The notes under the pieces: model-generated
Told to the model about the DNA's origin: nothing
Database searches by the model: none
What the model saw: only the letters and a program-made list of their open reading frames with translations
Translations under genes and position numbers: made by a program
Assembly: GCA_963701205.1 (NCBI GenBank)
Contig: OY969575.1
Span: forward strand, 1,488,001-1,552,000
Source of the DNA: JALZKA01 sp963701205
GTDB taxonomy: Bacteria > Actinomycetota > Thermoleophilia > Solirubrobacterales > 70-9
DNA: 64,000 nucleotides
Direction: 5' to 3'
In this document: in pieces, positions 1 to 8,888 of the stretch
Layout of the letters: each line of letters starts with the position of its first letter
Position numbering within the stretch: the first letter of the stretch is position 1

Positions 1-432
1 TGTTGCGTCCGTGGATTCCACCCGCAGCCTGATCCGGCCGTCGGCAAGATAGACCTCGCCGCCTTCGTGAACCGCTCCGGCGAGCCCCGACCAGGAAACG
101 GGCAGCCGCGTCGAATCTCCGATGACGGCTTCCGTCGTTAGCTCGACGATGCCGTCCACGGGCAGCTCAACGAGCCCGCCGCCGACCTCGCCCAGCCGCA
201 GCTTGGGGCCGGGCAGGTCCCCCAAGATCCCGATCTGCTTGCCGCAACGCTCCGCCGCCTCGCGCGTCATCGCCACGTTTTCAGCATGTAGCTCGGGCGT
301 GCCGTGCGAGAAGTTGAGCCTGAACACGTCCGCGCCGGCATCGATCAACTGGCACATCGTCTCGACCGTGCGCGTCGCGGGGCCAATCGTGCAAACGATC
401 TTGGTGCGGCGGCGCTCGTTGGCGTTGCTCAT
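1..432 (-). CDS. pyk: Pyruvate kinase, N-terminal part (runs off the left edge)
   Basis: Translating the minus strand from the ATG at 432 gives an uninterrupted frame to the window edge (144 codons). It begins with the classic pyruvate kinase start: TKIVCTIGPATRT, then DAGADVFRLNFSHGT and GDLPGPKLRLGEV. The enzyme converts phosphoenolpyruvate and ADP to pyruvate and ATP in the cytosol, the last step of glycolysis. The visible part covers the first strands of the TIM barrel and the start of the B domain; the catalytic lysine and C-terminal regulatory domain lie outside. The start ATG overlaps the stop of the upstream P-type ATPase as ATGA (429-432), so the two are probably translationally coupled. 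Family assignment is secure; allosteric type cannot be judged. Confidence 0.93.
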   Translation of the reverse strand, partial: MSNANERRRTKIVCTIGPATRTVETMCQLIDAGADVFRLNFSHGTPELHAENVAMTREAAERCGKQIGILGDLPGPKLRLGEVGGGLVELPVDGIVELTTEAVIGDSTRLPVSWSGLAGAVHEGGEVYLADGRIRLRVESTDAT

Positions 433-2897
433 GGCTTTGGCACCTGGCTGAACTCCTCGGTCTGCGGGCTGTGCGTCGCCGCCGGAACGTCGTCCTGTTC
501 GGGAAGCTTCCCATCAGGAGCCTCGAGCCGCTGAACGTAGGGGAGCCGCCATCCGGCGGCCGCGACCATCAATCCGGCAGCGACGGCGAGCAGGGACAGG
601 AACCACTGGCCGGCGGTGAGCAACTCCAGTTCGAAGAATTCGCGTACGGGCTCGACGGCGAAGACAGCGGCAAAGAGGGCGCCAAGCACAGCGATCATCG
701 CGAGCATGTACGTCTGGATCGTGATGTGCTCGCGCCCAGGGCCGCGTTCCAGCAGCAGGATGAAGCAAAGCCCCAGGACGATCAGGGTGGTTGTCGCGGC
801 GGTGCGGCCCTCCTGGACGCTGCCGCCGGCAAGCGAATCGACGAAGAAGAGCGAGAGCATCGAGGCCGCTGCGATACCGACTCCGGCCGGAACGGCGAAT
901 GCAGCAAGGGCGCGCAGCAGGCGACCGCGGTAAAGGGGCCCCTCGCTAGGCGCCAGGGCCAGCACGAACGACGGGATGCCGATCGTCAGGAACGCAGCAA
1001 CGGTCAGATGGCGGGGCAGAAACGGGAAGGTCAGGCCCAACACGGAAGTGAGCGCGATGAGGACCGCAGCGTAGACCGACTTGGTCATGTAGAGCCTGCC
1101 AAGGCGGTGAATATTGCGGGCGATGCGACGCCCCTCGCCGATCGCCCTTGGGAGCATCGAGAACTGGTCGCGCAGCAGGACGATGTCGGCCACGCCTTTT
1201 GTGATTTGGCTGCCGGAACCCATCGCGACTGCCATCCGCGCCTGCTTGAGGGCCGGCACGTCGTTCACGCCGTCCCCGATCATCGCCGTGAAGCGGCCCC
1301 GTTCGCCGAGCGCGGTTACGAGCGCCTTCTTTTGCTCCGGGGTGATGCGGCAAAAGATCGTGTTCCCTTCTGCCACAACCCCGAGGCTTGCTCGGTCATC
1401 CGGCAGGTCGGGCCCGTCGATCACTCCGGCGTTGCGGTCAACACCAATCGCATATGCGACGGCCGTGACCGTCGATCGCGCATCGCCCGAGATCAGCTTC
1501 AGGTCAACCTGCTGCTCACGCATGAACTCGATCGTCTCGCGAGCGTCCGGCCGCAGCCGTTCGGAGAGGACGACGAGCGCATGGGCCGTAAGCCGCGGCG
1601 GCGGTTGGCTCGCGGGATCGGACGGGAGCTTGCCCACCGCCTCGCCAAAGGCGACGACCCGGCGACCGGCGTCGGTGTGCTCGGCCAGCGATGCCCGCAG
1701 GCTTTCCGGCAGTTCAAGCGCGCCCGCCGCGATCAGGATGTCCGGCGCACCAATCACGTAGCTGGTCGTCTTGCCGCCCCCGTTCAGTGTGACGCCGCTC
1801 CACTTCCAGGCGGACGAGAACGCGACCTCGGCGACGGGTTCTTCGGGTGCCTGTCGATAGCGATCGGCGATCACCTGCAGGGTCCGGTTGCGCTCGCCGG
1901 CCGACGCAGCGAAGCGGCCCAGCGCGCGCTCGGCGGCTCCGATTCCATCCGCGCTCGCCGGGACGACCTCGACCAGCTCGAGCTCGCCGTCGGTCAGGGT
2001 GCCGGTCTTATCTACGCAAATGGTGTCCACTGCGGCCAGCGCCTCGGTGGCGGCCATCTGCTGGACGAGCGTGTTCTGCTTGGCCAGCCGCACGGCGGCG
2101 ACCGCAAGCGTGACGCTCATCAGCAGGACGAGACCCTCGGGGATCAACGTGACCAGGCCTGCGGTGGCGGTCTGGGCGGCTTCTTCGAACGGCGTGTTGC
2201 GGGCATTGAGCGCAAACAGGACCAACGCGCCCAGTGGCACGAGCACGGCAGTCGTCGCCCAGATCACCCGGTTGACCTCTTCCTGAAGCGGTGAGGGCGG
2301 GTGCCGGAACTCGCGGGCCTCGCCGGCCACCCGGCCCGCGTGGCTTTGCTCGCGCACCGCGTCAACTTCGTAATAGCCCGAGCCGTTCAGGCAAAACGAG
2401 CCCGAGAGCACGCGGTCGCGCGTTCGCTTTTGGATTCCGTCGGACTCGCCAGTCAGCATCGACTCGTCGAGGGTCAGGCCTCGGGAAGCGATCACCTCGC
2501 CATCGGCGACAAGCTGGTCGCCGGGCTCGATGCGGATCGTGTCGCCGCGAACGACCTCGTCGGCCAGCAGATCCACCGGCACGCCATCGCGAATCGCCTG
2601 GGCGTGGGGGGCGACAAGCAGCGCCAGCGCGTCAAGCGTTTCCTTGGCGCGAAGCTCTTGGCGGATGCCGATGTAGGAGTTGAGCGCGGCGATGAAACCG
2701 AAGATCGCGTCGGCCCAGAGGCCGAGCGAGAGGATCAAGACAAAAAAAACGCCGATGATCGCGTTGAACAGCGTGAAGACGTTGGCGGCAACGATGGACG
2801 CGACGGACCTGCTGTTGGGCGGCAATGGCTCGCCGAGATCGGAAAGCCGGCGCGCCGCCTCGGCGCCCGAAAGTCCCCTTGGATGAGCGGCCTCCAT
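429..2897 (-). CDS. HAD-type P-type cation ATPase, CtpE-like
   Basis: An 822-residue membrane cation pump. Visible motifs, numbered from the ATG at 2897: actuator loop LTGESDG (TGES near 149-152), PEGL in the M4 helix (near 253-256), phosphorylation motif CVDKTGTLTDG (Asp near 296), and hinge motif GDGVNDVPALK. Hydrophobic pairs lie near 35-75 and 210-265, with a C-terminal membrane bundle. PEGL and the general layout fit the mycobacterial CtpE branch, reported to move Ca2+; the substrate here is inferred. The open frame extends upstream to 3068 but that stretch is arginine-rich low-complexity sequence overlapping the divergent ABC gene, so I chose 2897. A weak -10-like TAAGAA lies 7 nt before this ATG. 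It overlaps pyk by ATGA. Confidence 0.9.
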   Translation of the reverse strand: MEAAHPRGLSGAEAARRLSDLGEPLPPNSRSVASIVAANVFTLFNAIIGVFFVLILSLGLWADAIFGFIAALNSYIGIRQELRAKETLDALALLVAPHAQAIRDGVPVDLLADEVVRGDTIRIEPGDQLVADGEVIASRGLTLDESMLTGESDGIQKRTRDRVLSGSFCLNGSGYYEVDAVREQSHAGRVAGEAREFRHPPSPLQEEVNRVIWATTAVLVPLGALVLFALNARNTPFEEAAQTATAGLVTLIPEGLVLLMSVTLAVAAVRLAKQNTLVQQMAATEALAAVDTICVDKTGTLTDGELELVEVVPASADGIGAAERALGRFAASAGERNRTLQVIADRYRQAPEEPVAEVAFSSAWKWSGVTLNGGGKTTSYVIGAPDILIAAGALELPESLRASLAEHTDAGRRVVAFGEAVGKLPSDPASQPPPRLTAHALVVLSERLRPDARETIEFMREQQVDLKLISGDARSTVTAVAYAIGVDRNAGVIDGPDLPDDRASLGVVAEGNTIFCRITPEQKKALVTALGERGRFTAMIGDGVNDVPALKQARMAVAMGSGSQITKGVADIVLLRDQFSMLPRAIGEGRRIARNIHRLGRLYMTKSVYAAVLIALTSVLGLTFPFLPRHLTVAAFLTIGIPSFVLALAPSEGPLYRGRLLRALAAFAVPAGVGIAAASMLSLFFVDSLAGGSVQEGRTAATTTLIVLGLCFILLLERGPGREHITIQTYMLAMIAVLGALFAAVFAVEPVREFFELELLTAGQWFLSLLAVAAGLMVAAAGWRLPYVQRLEAPDGKLPEQDDVPAATHSPQTEEFSQVPKP

Positions 2898-3006
2898 CGG
2901 TTGATTCTTACCAGCGGCGCAAGCCGCAGCCGATTCAGGCGTGGTGCGTGGCCGCGCGGGCGCCGTTGGGCACCGATCGTCCCTGACGCGGGCCCGCCGC
3001 GACCGA

Positions 3007-3012
3007 TACGAT
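3007..3012 (+). promoter_or_regulatory. -10-like TACGAT for the osmoprotectant ABC operon (leaderless)
   Basis: TACGAT ends 6 nt before the GTG at 3019, so transcription would begin at or next to the start codon. A CTGACG at 2983-2988 sits 18 bp upstream as a -35 candidate. No Shine-Dalgarno sequence precedes the GTG, which fits a leaderless mRNA. Confidence 0.5.
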
Positions 3013-3018
3013 CGCCGC

Positions 3019-4206
3019 GTGGCGGGCGAGACGAGCCAGCAGCGCTCCTCGGAGGCGCTTTCCGTCACCTACGAGGAGACGACGAAGGTCTATCCGGGCG
3101 CCGATCAGCCCGCGGTTGACGCGCTGTCGCTCGAGGTGGCGGCGGGTGAGATCTGCGTACTCGTGGGGCCTTCGGGCTGCGGAAAGACGACCGCGATGCG
3201 GATGGTCAATCGCATGGTCGAGATTTCCAGCGGCGACATCAGGGTGGGTGAGCGCTCGATTTCCGAGCGGTCCCCCGCCGAGCTGCGGCGCGAGATCGGC
3301 TACGTGATCCAGCAGATCGGCCTGTTCCCGCACCACACGATCGGCCAGAACATCGCCACGGTCCCGCGGATGCTGGGCTGGGGGCAGGAAACCATCGCAG
3401 CGCGCGTTGATGAGCTCGTCGGCTTGATCGGGCTTGACCCAGAGCTTCGCGATCGCTACCCCTCGCAGCTCTCGGGCGGCCAACAACAACGTGTCGGGGT
3501 GGCGCGGGCGCTTGCGGCCAATCCGGGGGTGATGCTGATGGATGAGCCCTTCGGCGCCGTTGATCCAATCAACCGCGAACGCCTCCAAAACGAGTTTCTA
3601 CGCCTGCAGGCCGAGGTCCACAAGACGATCCTTTTCGTCACCCACGACATCGACGAAGCGATCAAGATGGGCGATCGGATCGCTGTCTTGAAGGAGGGCG
3701 GCAAGCTGGCCCAGTACGCAACTCCCGCCGAGCTTCTGATGGCGCCGGCCGACGAGTTCGTCGAGGACTTCGTTGGCGCCGACAGGGCCTTGAAGCGCCT
3801 CGCGCTGATGCGGGTGGCTGACGTTGACCTCTGGGAGGCGCCGCTTGCCTTCGTCGGCCAGGCGAGCGCCGAGGTCCGCGCCAAGCTCGACGGTGCCGAG
3901 GTCCCGTATGCGCTGCTGGTCGATTCCGAGCGTCGGCCGCTGGGTTGGCTCTCTCAAACGGACCTAGGGGCCGCGGTCGTGCCGTCGCGTGCCGGCAACG
4001 CGCCTGACCCGATCCTGGACGTGTCCGACATTCTCCGCGACGCCCTATCGGACATCCTCCAGGCGGAGAGCCGGTATGCGCCGGTCGTTGACGGCTCCGG
4101 CCGCATCGCTGGGATCCTTTCGCTGGAAATCGTCCAGGAATTCCTGGCCTCCGATGAGGCAAAAACCGCCGAGCGCTCCGCCGCCGAGCGGGCACCCGCG
4201 TCGTGA
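3019..4206 (+). CDS. opuCA: Osmoprotectant ABC transporter ATP-binding protein with CBS domains
   Basis: A 395-residue ATPase of the ProV/OpuCA type that energises glycine betaine/choline/proline uptake. Motifs in order: Walker A GPSGCGKTT, Q-loop region GYVIQQIGLFPHH, signature LSGGQQQRVGVARAL, Walker B VMLMDEPFGAVD, H-loop FVTHDIDEA. After about residue 250 come two CBS-like segments, the second ending in YAPVVDGSGRIAGILSLE; in this family they sense ionic strength or cyclic dinucleotides. The frame could begin at GTG 2941, but GTG 3019 is preferred because a -10-like TACGAT lies 6 nt before it and the conserved sequence begins shortly after. First gene of a four-gene operon; its stop overlaps the next start as GTGA. 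Confidence 0.9.
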   Translation: MAGETSQQRSSEALSVTYEETTKVYPGADQPAVDALSLEVAAGEICVLVGPSGCGKTTAMRMVNRMVEISSGDIRVGERSISERSPAELRREIGYVIQQIGLFPHHTIGQNIATVPRMLGWGQETIAARVDELVGLIGLDPELRDRYPSQLSGGQQQRVGVARALAANPGVMLMDEPFGAVDPINRERLQNEFLRLQAEVHKTILFVTHDIDEAIKMGDRIAVLKEGGKLAQYATPAELLMAPADEFVEDFVGADRALKRLALMRVADVDLWEAPLAFVGQASAEVRAKLDGAEVPYALLVDSERRPLGWLSQTDLGAAVVPSRAGNAPDPILDVSDILRDALSDILQAESRYAPVVDGSGRIAGILSLEIVQEFLASDEAKTAERSAAERAPAS

Positions 4207-4979
4207 CCAACCTGCCGTTGGCCCAGCTCGACCCCAGCTTCTTCGGCGATCGGTCGGAGGGCAGCTGTATCCGCGACAACGGCGCGTTTTGCCTCGATTG
4301 GGTCCTCGACAATTTCGACCGCTACGTCACGCCAACCCAGGAGCACGTGGTGCTGGTCGTCGTCTCGGTCGCGGTGGGATTTCTGATCGCGTTCGCGATG
4401 GCGCTGGCCTCGCACCGCCGGCGTTGGCTGGTGCCTCCGCTGCTGGGATTGACCGGGGTGCTCTACACGGTTCCCAGCCTCGCCTTCTTCTTTTTGCTGT
4501 TGCCGATCACGGGCCGCGGCACTGATACGGCGATCATCGCGCTGACCGCCTACACGCTTCAGATCATCTATCGCAACATCGTCGCCGGACTCGCGAACGT
4601 TCCATCCGGTACCAAGGACGCCGCCCGAGGCATGGGAATGACCGATCGCCAGATGCTGTGGCGAGTGGAGCTGCCCCTTGCGATGCCGGAGATCATCGCC
4701 GGCATCAGGATCGCCACCGTCTCGACCGTCGCCATCGCGACGCTTGCGGTGTTCGCCGGGGGCGGCGGTCTCGGCGGCGAGATCCTCACGGACATCACCT
4801 TCCGCACGGGTGTCGTAGTCGCGGGCGCCCTAACGATCGGGATGGCGATGCTGTTCGATCTGGGGCTCGTCTTGGTGCAGCGGCGACTGACCCGCTGGAG
4901 CCGCGTCGGCGACGCTCCCCGCGACCGTGGCAAGCGCGCATTCGGCCCGGTCCGGCGACCGGCTTGGACGGGGCGATGA
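4203..4979 (+). CDS. opuCB: Osmoprotectant ABC transporter permease 1
   Basis: A 258-residue inner-membrane permease of the BPD-transport (ProW/OpuCB) family. Several hydrophobic helices are visible, beginning with VVLVVVSVAVGFLIAFAMAL. The EAA loop that docks on the ATPase appears as DAARGMGMTDRQMLWRVELP. The GTG start at 4203 overlaps the ATPase stop (GTGA) and its own stop overlaps the second permease (ATGA), indicating translational coupling and fixed stoichiometry. Two different permeases in one operon are typical of OpuC/OpuB systems, where they form a heterodimer. The N-terminus contains a short cysteine-bearing segment (about residues 20-35) before the first helix. Confidence 0.9.
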   Translation: MTNLPLAQLDPSFFGDRSEGSCIRDNGAFCLDWVLDNFDRYVTPTQEHVVLVVVSVAVGFLIAFAMALASHRRRWLVPPLLGLTGVLYTVPSLAFFFLLLPITGRGTDTAIIALTAYTLQIIYRNIVAGLANVPSGTKDAARGMGMTDRQMLWRVELPLAMPEIIAGIRIATVSTVAIATLAVFAGGGGLGGEILTDITFRTGVVVAGALTIGMAMLFDLGLVLVQRRLTRWSRVGDAPRDRGKRAFGPVRRPAWTGR

Positions 4980-5695
4980 GCGCGCTGTTGCCGGCAGCCT
5001 TCTTGGACGCGTTCTCGGGCGCGGTCGAGTTCATCTTCAACGAGCGCGCGTCGGTCGAGTCGAGCACCCAGGTCGGCGGCCTTGGCCAGGTTTGGGATCT
5101 GACCCAGGTCCACCTCGAGCTCAGCCTGGCCGCGATCGCGTTGGGAATTGCCGTTGCCCTGCCGCTCGGCGTCTACCTGGGCCACCGTGGCCGCGGCGAG
5201 TTTTTCGCTGTTGCCGCCGGGAACGCGGGCCGGGCGATTCCAGAGCTCGTCCTGATCGCCGTGCTGATCGCATTCGTTGGGACCGGGTTTCTCAATCTGA
5301 CGATCGCATTGGCCGTTCTCGCGGTGCCGCCAGTCCTGACCAACACCTTCGTCGGGATCCGGCAGGCTGATCGCACCGCCGTCGAAGCGGCGCGCGGAAT
5401 TGGAATGTCGGAGCGCCAGATCGCGTGGCGGATCGAGTTACCGCTGGCGGCCCCGACGATCATGACGGGGGTCCGCACCGCGGCGATCAACGTGATCGCG
5501 ACGGCAACGATTGCGCCGCTCGCGGGAACCCTGACGCTCGGGGACTTCATTCTCTCGCGCAACGTCTATGGCGACGAGGGTGTGCTGGCGGGCGCGATTC
5601 TGGTGGCGCTCCTGGCGCTGGCGGCGGAGCTCGGACTCGCGGGGCTGCAGCGGGCGTTGACACCCAGGGGCCTACGTCTGCAGCGCGCGACCTGA
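4976..5695 (+). CDS. opuCD: Osmoprotectant ABC transporter permease 2
   Basis: A 239-residue permease paralogous to the preceding gene. The EAA loop is EAARGIGMSERQIAWRIELP, nearly matching that of permease 1. Hydrophobic helices include LSLAAIALGIAVALPLGVYL and LVLIAVLIAFVGTGFL. The open frame extends far upstream inside permease 1, but the ATG at 4976 overlaps the permease 1 stop as ATGA and directly precedes the conserved part, so I chose it. With opuCA, opuCB and the downstream lipoprotein it forms a complete importer for quaternary-ammonium osmoprotectants. Confidence 0.88.
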   Translation: MSALLPAAFLDAFSGAVEFIFNERASVESSTQVGGLGQVWDLTQVHLELSLAAIALGIAVALPLGVYLGHRGRGEFFAVAAGNAGRAIPELVLIAVLIAFVGTGFLNLTIALAVLAVPPVLTNTFVGIRQADRTAVEAARGIGMSERQIAWRIELPLAAPTIMTGVRTAAINVIATATIAPLAGTLTLGDFILSRNVYGDEGVLAGAILVALLALAAELGLAGLQRALTPRGLRLQRAT

Positions 5696-5767
5696 ACGCA
5701 TAGGATCGCCGAGCTCAGGTCCCTGCGGCCTGGGCACATATTCGACAGTCAACGAGAGGATTTCTCA

Positions 5768-6757
5768 ATGAAGCTGGACTTCGGGCTGCGGTCGCTTTTC
5801 GCGCTGCTGGCCGCAATGGTGCTCGGATTGGGCGTTGCCGCGTGTGGCGATGACGACTCAGGAACCGACGACGGTGACGATACGGGCGGCGACAGCAGCG
5901 CGTTGATCCAATCGAACCCAGACAACTCAGGGATTGAGCTGACGATCGGATCTAAAAACTTCACGGAGCAGTTCATCCTGGGCGAGATCTACGCCCAGGG
6001 CCTCGAGGCTGCCGGCTACTCGATCAAGACCGACCTCAACCTCGGCTCCGAGCAGATCGCGCTGAAAGCGCTCCAAAAGGGCGAGGTTGATGCCTACCCC
6101 GAGTACACCTCGACGGCGCTCACCTCGTTTTTCGAGTTTGCGCCCGAAGACGTACCCGGCGACGCGACCGCCGCGTACGAGGAGACGACGGACGACTTCG
6201 CAAACCTTGGCTTGGTCGCCTATCCACCGACTCCCTTTTCAAGCGCGAATGCGGTTGGACTCCTGACGGCCACTGCGGACGAGCTCGGACTGGAGTCGAT
6301 CTCGGACCTCGAGGGCGCCTCGCAGGATTTGACCCTGGCCGGTTCGCCGGAGTGCCGCCAGCGGATCGATTGTCTGCTTGGGCTTGAGCAGAACTACGGG
6401 CTGGAGTTCGGCAAGTTCACCCCGATTGATATTGGCCTGCGCTATGAGGTCCTGGACTCGGACGACGCCGACCTGTCGATCCTGTTTACGACGGACGCGC
6501 AGCTCTACACCGATCCGGACACGTACACGATCCTGTCCGACGACAAGGGCGTGTTGCCCGCCGGCAACATCCTCTTCGTCGCATCCCAGGATGCGGCTGA
6601 TGAAGCCGGGCCGGACTTCGCGTCAACGATCGATGCGGTTCAGTCCAGGCTCGACCTCCAGGTCATGCAGGAGCTGAACGCTCGCGTTGACATCGACAAG
6701 GAGAAGCCCGCGGACGTCGCTGGCGACTACCTGCGGGCGTCGGGGCTGATCGAGTAG
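5768..6757 (+). CDS. opuCC: Osmoprotectant ABC transporter substrate-binding lipoprotein
   Basis: A 329-residue extracellular binding protein. The N-terminus is a lipoprotein signal peptide ending in GLGVAACGDDDS, so Cys is lipidated, followed by an Asp/Gly-rich linker. The mature domain starts with IELTIGSKNFTEQFILGEIY, a hallmark of OpuAC/QAT-type (glycine betaine, choline, carnitine) binding proteins. A Shine-Dalgarno-like GAGAGGA lies at about 5753-5759. The gene is 72 bp after the second permease and completes the operon, which ends in a strong hairpin at 6777-6810. Exact ligand specificity cannot be read from sequence alone. Confidence 0.9.
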   Translation: MKLDFGLRSLFALLAAMVLGLGVAACGDDDSGTDDGDDTGGDSSALIQSNPDNSGIELTIGSKNFTEQFILGEIYAQGLEAAGYSIKTDLNLGSEQIALKALQKGEVDAYPEYTSTALTSFFEFAPEDVPGDATAAYEETTDDFANLGLVAYPPTPFSSANAVGLLTATADELGLESISDLEGASQDLTLAGSPECRQRIDCLLGLEQNYGLEFGKFTPIDIGLRYEVLDSDDADLSILFTTDAQLYTDPDTYTILSDDKGVLPAGNILFVASQDAADEAGPDFASTIDAVQSRLDLQVMQELNARVDIDKEKPADVAGDYLRASGLIE

Positions 6758-6776
6758 CGACCTAACCATGAAGCGT

Positions 6777-6810
6777 GTGAAGCGGCCGCCCTTGGGGCGG
6801 CCGCTTTCAC
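6777..6810 (+). terminator. Hairpin terminator after the osmoprotectant operon
   Basis: The arms GTGAAGCGGCCGCCC and GGCGGCCGCTTTCAC pair almost perfectly around a TTGG-type loop. It lies 19 bp after the stop of the binding protein. There is no T-tract, so it would be an actinobacterial I-shaped terminator. Confidence 0.6.
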
Positions 6811-6831
6811 GTTCAAGTGCCCCCGAATGGG

Positions 6832-6837
6832 TAGGCT
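6832..6837 (+). promoter_or_regulatory. -10-like TAGGCT before the F420-type oxidoreductase (leaderless)
   Basis: TAGGCT ends 7 nt before the GTG at 6845. It lies inside the longer frame that starts at ATG 6827, so it argues for the GTG as the true start. Confidence 0.5.
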
Positions 6838-6844
6838 CCGCGCC

Positions 6845-7912
6845 GTGACGGCGCCCAAGCTCGGCATCAATCTCGGCTATTGGGGAATTGGCCCCAAGGG
6901 CGACGAGGCCCTGGAAATCGTCCACGCGGCGGAGAACCTCGGCTATGAGTCGATCTGGTGCGCGGAGTCCTACGGATCGGATGTCGTCTCCGTCTTGGCC
7001 TGGCTCTCAGGGCAGACGACGAAGATCAAGCTCGGTGCAGCGATCATGCAGGTCCCCGCCCGGCCACCGGCGGCGGCCGCGATGGCGGGCGCGACCATCG
7101 ACGCCCTTTCGGGGGGGCGGTTCATGTTCGGTTTCGGTCCTTCAGGCCCCCAGGTCTCCGAAGGCTGGTACGGGGTCGAATACGCCAAGCCGTGGGGGCG
7201 CACCCGCGAGTACATCGAGGTGGTCCGCGAGATCATCGCCCGCGAGGGGCCGCTCAAGCGCTCGGGCACGCACTACACCCTTCCGATTGAGGGCGGGACG
7301 GGCCAGGGCAAGGCGCTGAAGCTGAACTTCCATCCCCTCCGCAATGAGATCCCGATCTTCGTCGGCGCGATTGGGCGCAAGTCGGTCGAGATGGCCGCCG
7401 AGATCTGCGACGGCTGGATCCCGATCTTCTTTTCGCCCGATGCCTTCGACTCGACCTGGGGCGAGCACCTTGAAGCCGGCTTCGCCAAGGGCGGCAGGAC
7501 GCGGGCCGACCTTGAGGTTTCGCCGTCAATCCAGGTGGCAATCGACGGCGATGTCGATGCCGCGCGTGCCGTTGTCCGCGCCGGCCTGTTGCTCTACCTC
7601 GGCGGAATGGGTAGCCGCGAGACGAACTTCTACGTTGATTTGACGCATCGCTTTGGGTTCGGCGAGGTCGCCGACGAGGTCCAGGGGCTCTTCCTCGACG
7701 GCAAGCGCGACGAGGCCTACAAGGCGATTCCGGACGAGCTTGTGGCGGCTACGTCCCTGATCGGCAGCGAGGCTGAGGTCGCCGATCGGCTTGCGTCGTT
7801 CGGCAAGATCGGCATCGACCGCCTGATCTGCTCGCCCGTCCATCTCGACAAGGACGAGCGCCTGCACACGATCGAGCGCCTGGCCGCGCTGGTCGCAGCC
7901 CAAGACGGCTGA
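6845..7912 (+). CDS. LLM-class F420-dependent oxidoreductase
   Basis: A 355-residue luciferase-like TIM-barrel protein. It opens with KLGINLGYWGIG and continues with GYESIWCAESYGSD, TKIKLGAAIMQVPARPP, ALSGGRFMFGFGPSGPQV and PIFVGAIGRKSVEMAAEICDG, all typical of the F420-dependent actinobacterial branch rather than FMN luciferases. Such enzymes transfer hydride between coenzyme F420 and alcohols, ketones or enones; the substrate is unknown. An ATG at 6827 would add six residues, but the TAGGCT at 6832-6837 makes the GTG at 6845 more likely. It is followed after one base by an SDR gene, so the two probably act on the same hydroxy/keto compound. Confidence 0.88.
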   Translation: MTAPKLGINLGYWGIGPKGDEALEIVHAAENLGYESIWCAESYGSDVVSVLAWLSGQTTKIKLGAAIMQVPARPPAAAAMAGATIDALSGGRFMFGFGPSGPQVSEGWYGVEYAKPWGRTREYIEVVREIIAREGPLKRSGTHYTLPIEGGTGQGKALKLNFHPLRNEIPIFVGAIGRKSVEMAAEICDGWIPIFFSPDAFDSTWGEHLEAGFAKGGRTRADLEVSPSIQVAIDGDVDAARAVVRAGLLLYLGGMGSRETNFYVDLTHRFGFGEVADEVQGLFLDGKRDEAYKAIPDELVAATSLIGSEAEVADRLASFGKIGIDRLICSPVHLDKDERLHTIERLAALVAAQDG

Positions 7913-7913
7913 G

Positions 7914-8831
7914 ATGGCTCGCTGGCAGGGGGCCGAACCGCGTACGGCCGTGGTCACCGGGGCCGCGAGCGGCATCGGCGCTGCCACCGCCGAGCGCCTC
8001 GCCGCCGAGGGATGGCAGCTTGCCCTGCTTGATATCGACCTCGCCGCGGCGGAAGCGGTTGCCACCCGATGCGGGAGCTCCGCAGCGGCATTCGAGACCG
8101 ACATCACCAGCCAGAAATCGGTGGACGCGGCGGTAGCGGCCGCTGTCGCGCGCTTCGGCGGGATCGACCTGTGCTTCGCGAACGCGGGAATTGCTACCGA
8201 GGGCAGCCTGCGGTTCACCGATCCCGAGGTTTTCGCCGTCCAGGTGGACGTCAACCTGACCGGCACCTTCCGGACGGTCAAGGCGTGCCTACCGCATGTC
8301 CTCGATTCGCGTGGCTACATCCTGATCAACGCGTCGGCATCGTCGATCGCCGCGCCGCCCGGGCTCGGTGCCTACGGGTCGTCCAAGGCCGGAGTCGAGG
8401 GGCTTGGCGACGTCTTGCGCCGCGAGTTGCGCCACCTTGGGGTGGACGTCGGCGTTGTCTATCTACTGTTCGTCGGGACGGACATGGTCGAAGGGGCCGA
8501 GAGCCACGGCCGGATGTTCGGCACCATCAGAAGCAGCTTCACCGGCCCGCTGTCGAACGTAATACCCGTCGAGCGGGCCGTTTACGCGATCGTGCGTGGA
8601 ATCGCCAAGCGCTCGCGCCGGATCGTGGCGCCACGGATCGTCGGCGCTCTGTTTCGCCTGCGTGGGGTCGCGCCGGCGATCCTGGAGCGCGACATGATGA
8701 GAATGGCCGCCGCGGTCGAGGAAGCGACGCTTGCCGACCAAGCGAGCCGCGACGCTCCTGCGGCGGGGATGCGCACCGATACGGCGGCTAACGCAGCCGC
8801 AGCCGCAGCCGTTGATCGACGCTCCGACTGA
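7914..8831 (+). CDS. SDR family NAD(P)-dependent oxidoreductase
   Basis: A 305-residue classical short-chain dehydrogenase. The cofactor motif is VTGAASGIGAATAERLA near residue 15; the NNAG position reads FANAGIATEG; the active site is INASASSIA followed by YGSSKAGVEGLGD with catalytic Tyr and Lys. Beyond the Rossmann core it has a C-terminal extension of about 60 residues, ending in an alanine-rich tail. The product resembles the SDR at 15819-16721, which has the same extended C-terminal layout, so the two may be paralogues. The ATG lies one base after the oxidoreductase stop. Substrate unknown. Confidence 0.88.
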   Translation: MARWQGAEPRTAVVTGAASGIGAATAERLAAEGWQLALLDIDLAAAEAVATRCGSSAAAFETDITSQKSVDAAVAAAVARFGGIDLCFANAGIATEGSLRFTDPEVFAVQVDVNLTGTFRTVKACLPHVLDSRGYILINASASSIAAPPGLGAYGSSKAGVEGLGDVLRRELRHLGVDVGVVYLLFVGTDMVEGAESHGRMFGTIRSSFTGPLSNVIPVERAVYAIVRGIAKRSRRIVAPRIVGALFRLRGVAPAILERDMMRMAAAVEEATLADQASRDAPAAGMRTDTAANAAAAAAVDRRSD

Positions 8832-8843
8832 AGCGGACAGCCT

Positions 8844-8871
8844 GGCCTGATCGCTAGCACGCGACCAGGCC
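8844..8871. terminator. Hairpin between convergent genes
   Basis: GGCCTG-A-TCG pairs with CGA-C-CAGGCC (six and three pairs around one mismatch). It sits between the SDR ending at 8831 and the convergent small secreted-protein gene ending at 8889, so it could serve both strands. Confidence 0.5.
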
Positions 8872-8888
8872 CGGCCTTGTCCGGATTG

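Noticed and set aside
471..2294. Long plus-strand open frame (607 codons)
   Set aside because: It lies opposite the P-type ATPase, which has all its catalytic motifs. The plus-strand product is rich in Arg, Gln and Asp with no recognisable domain, as usual for antisense of GC-rich genes.
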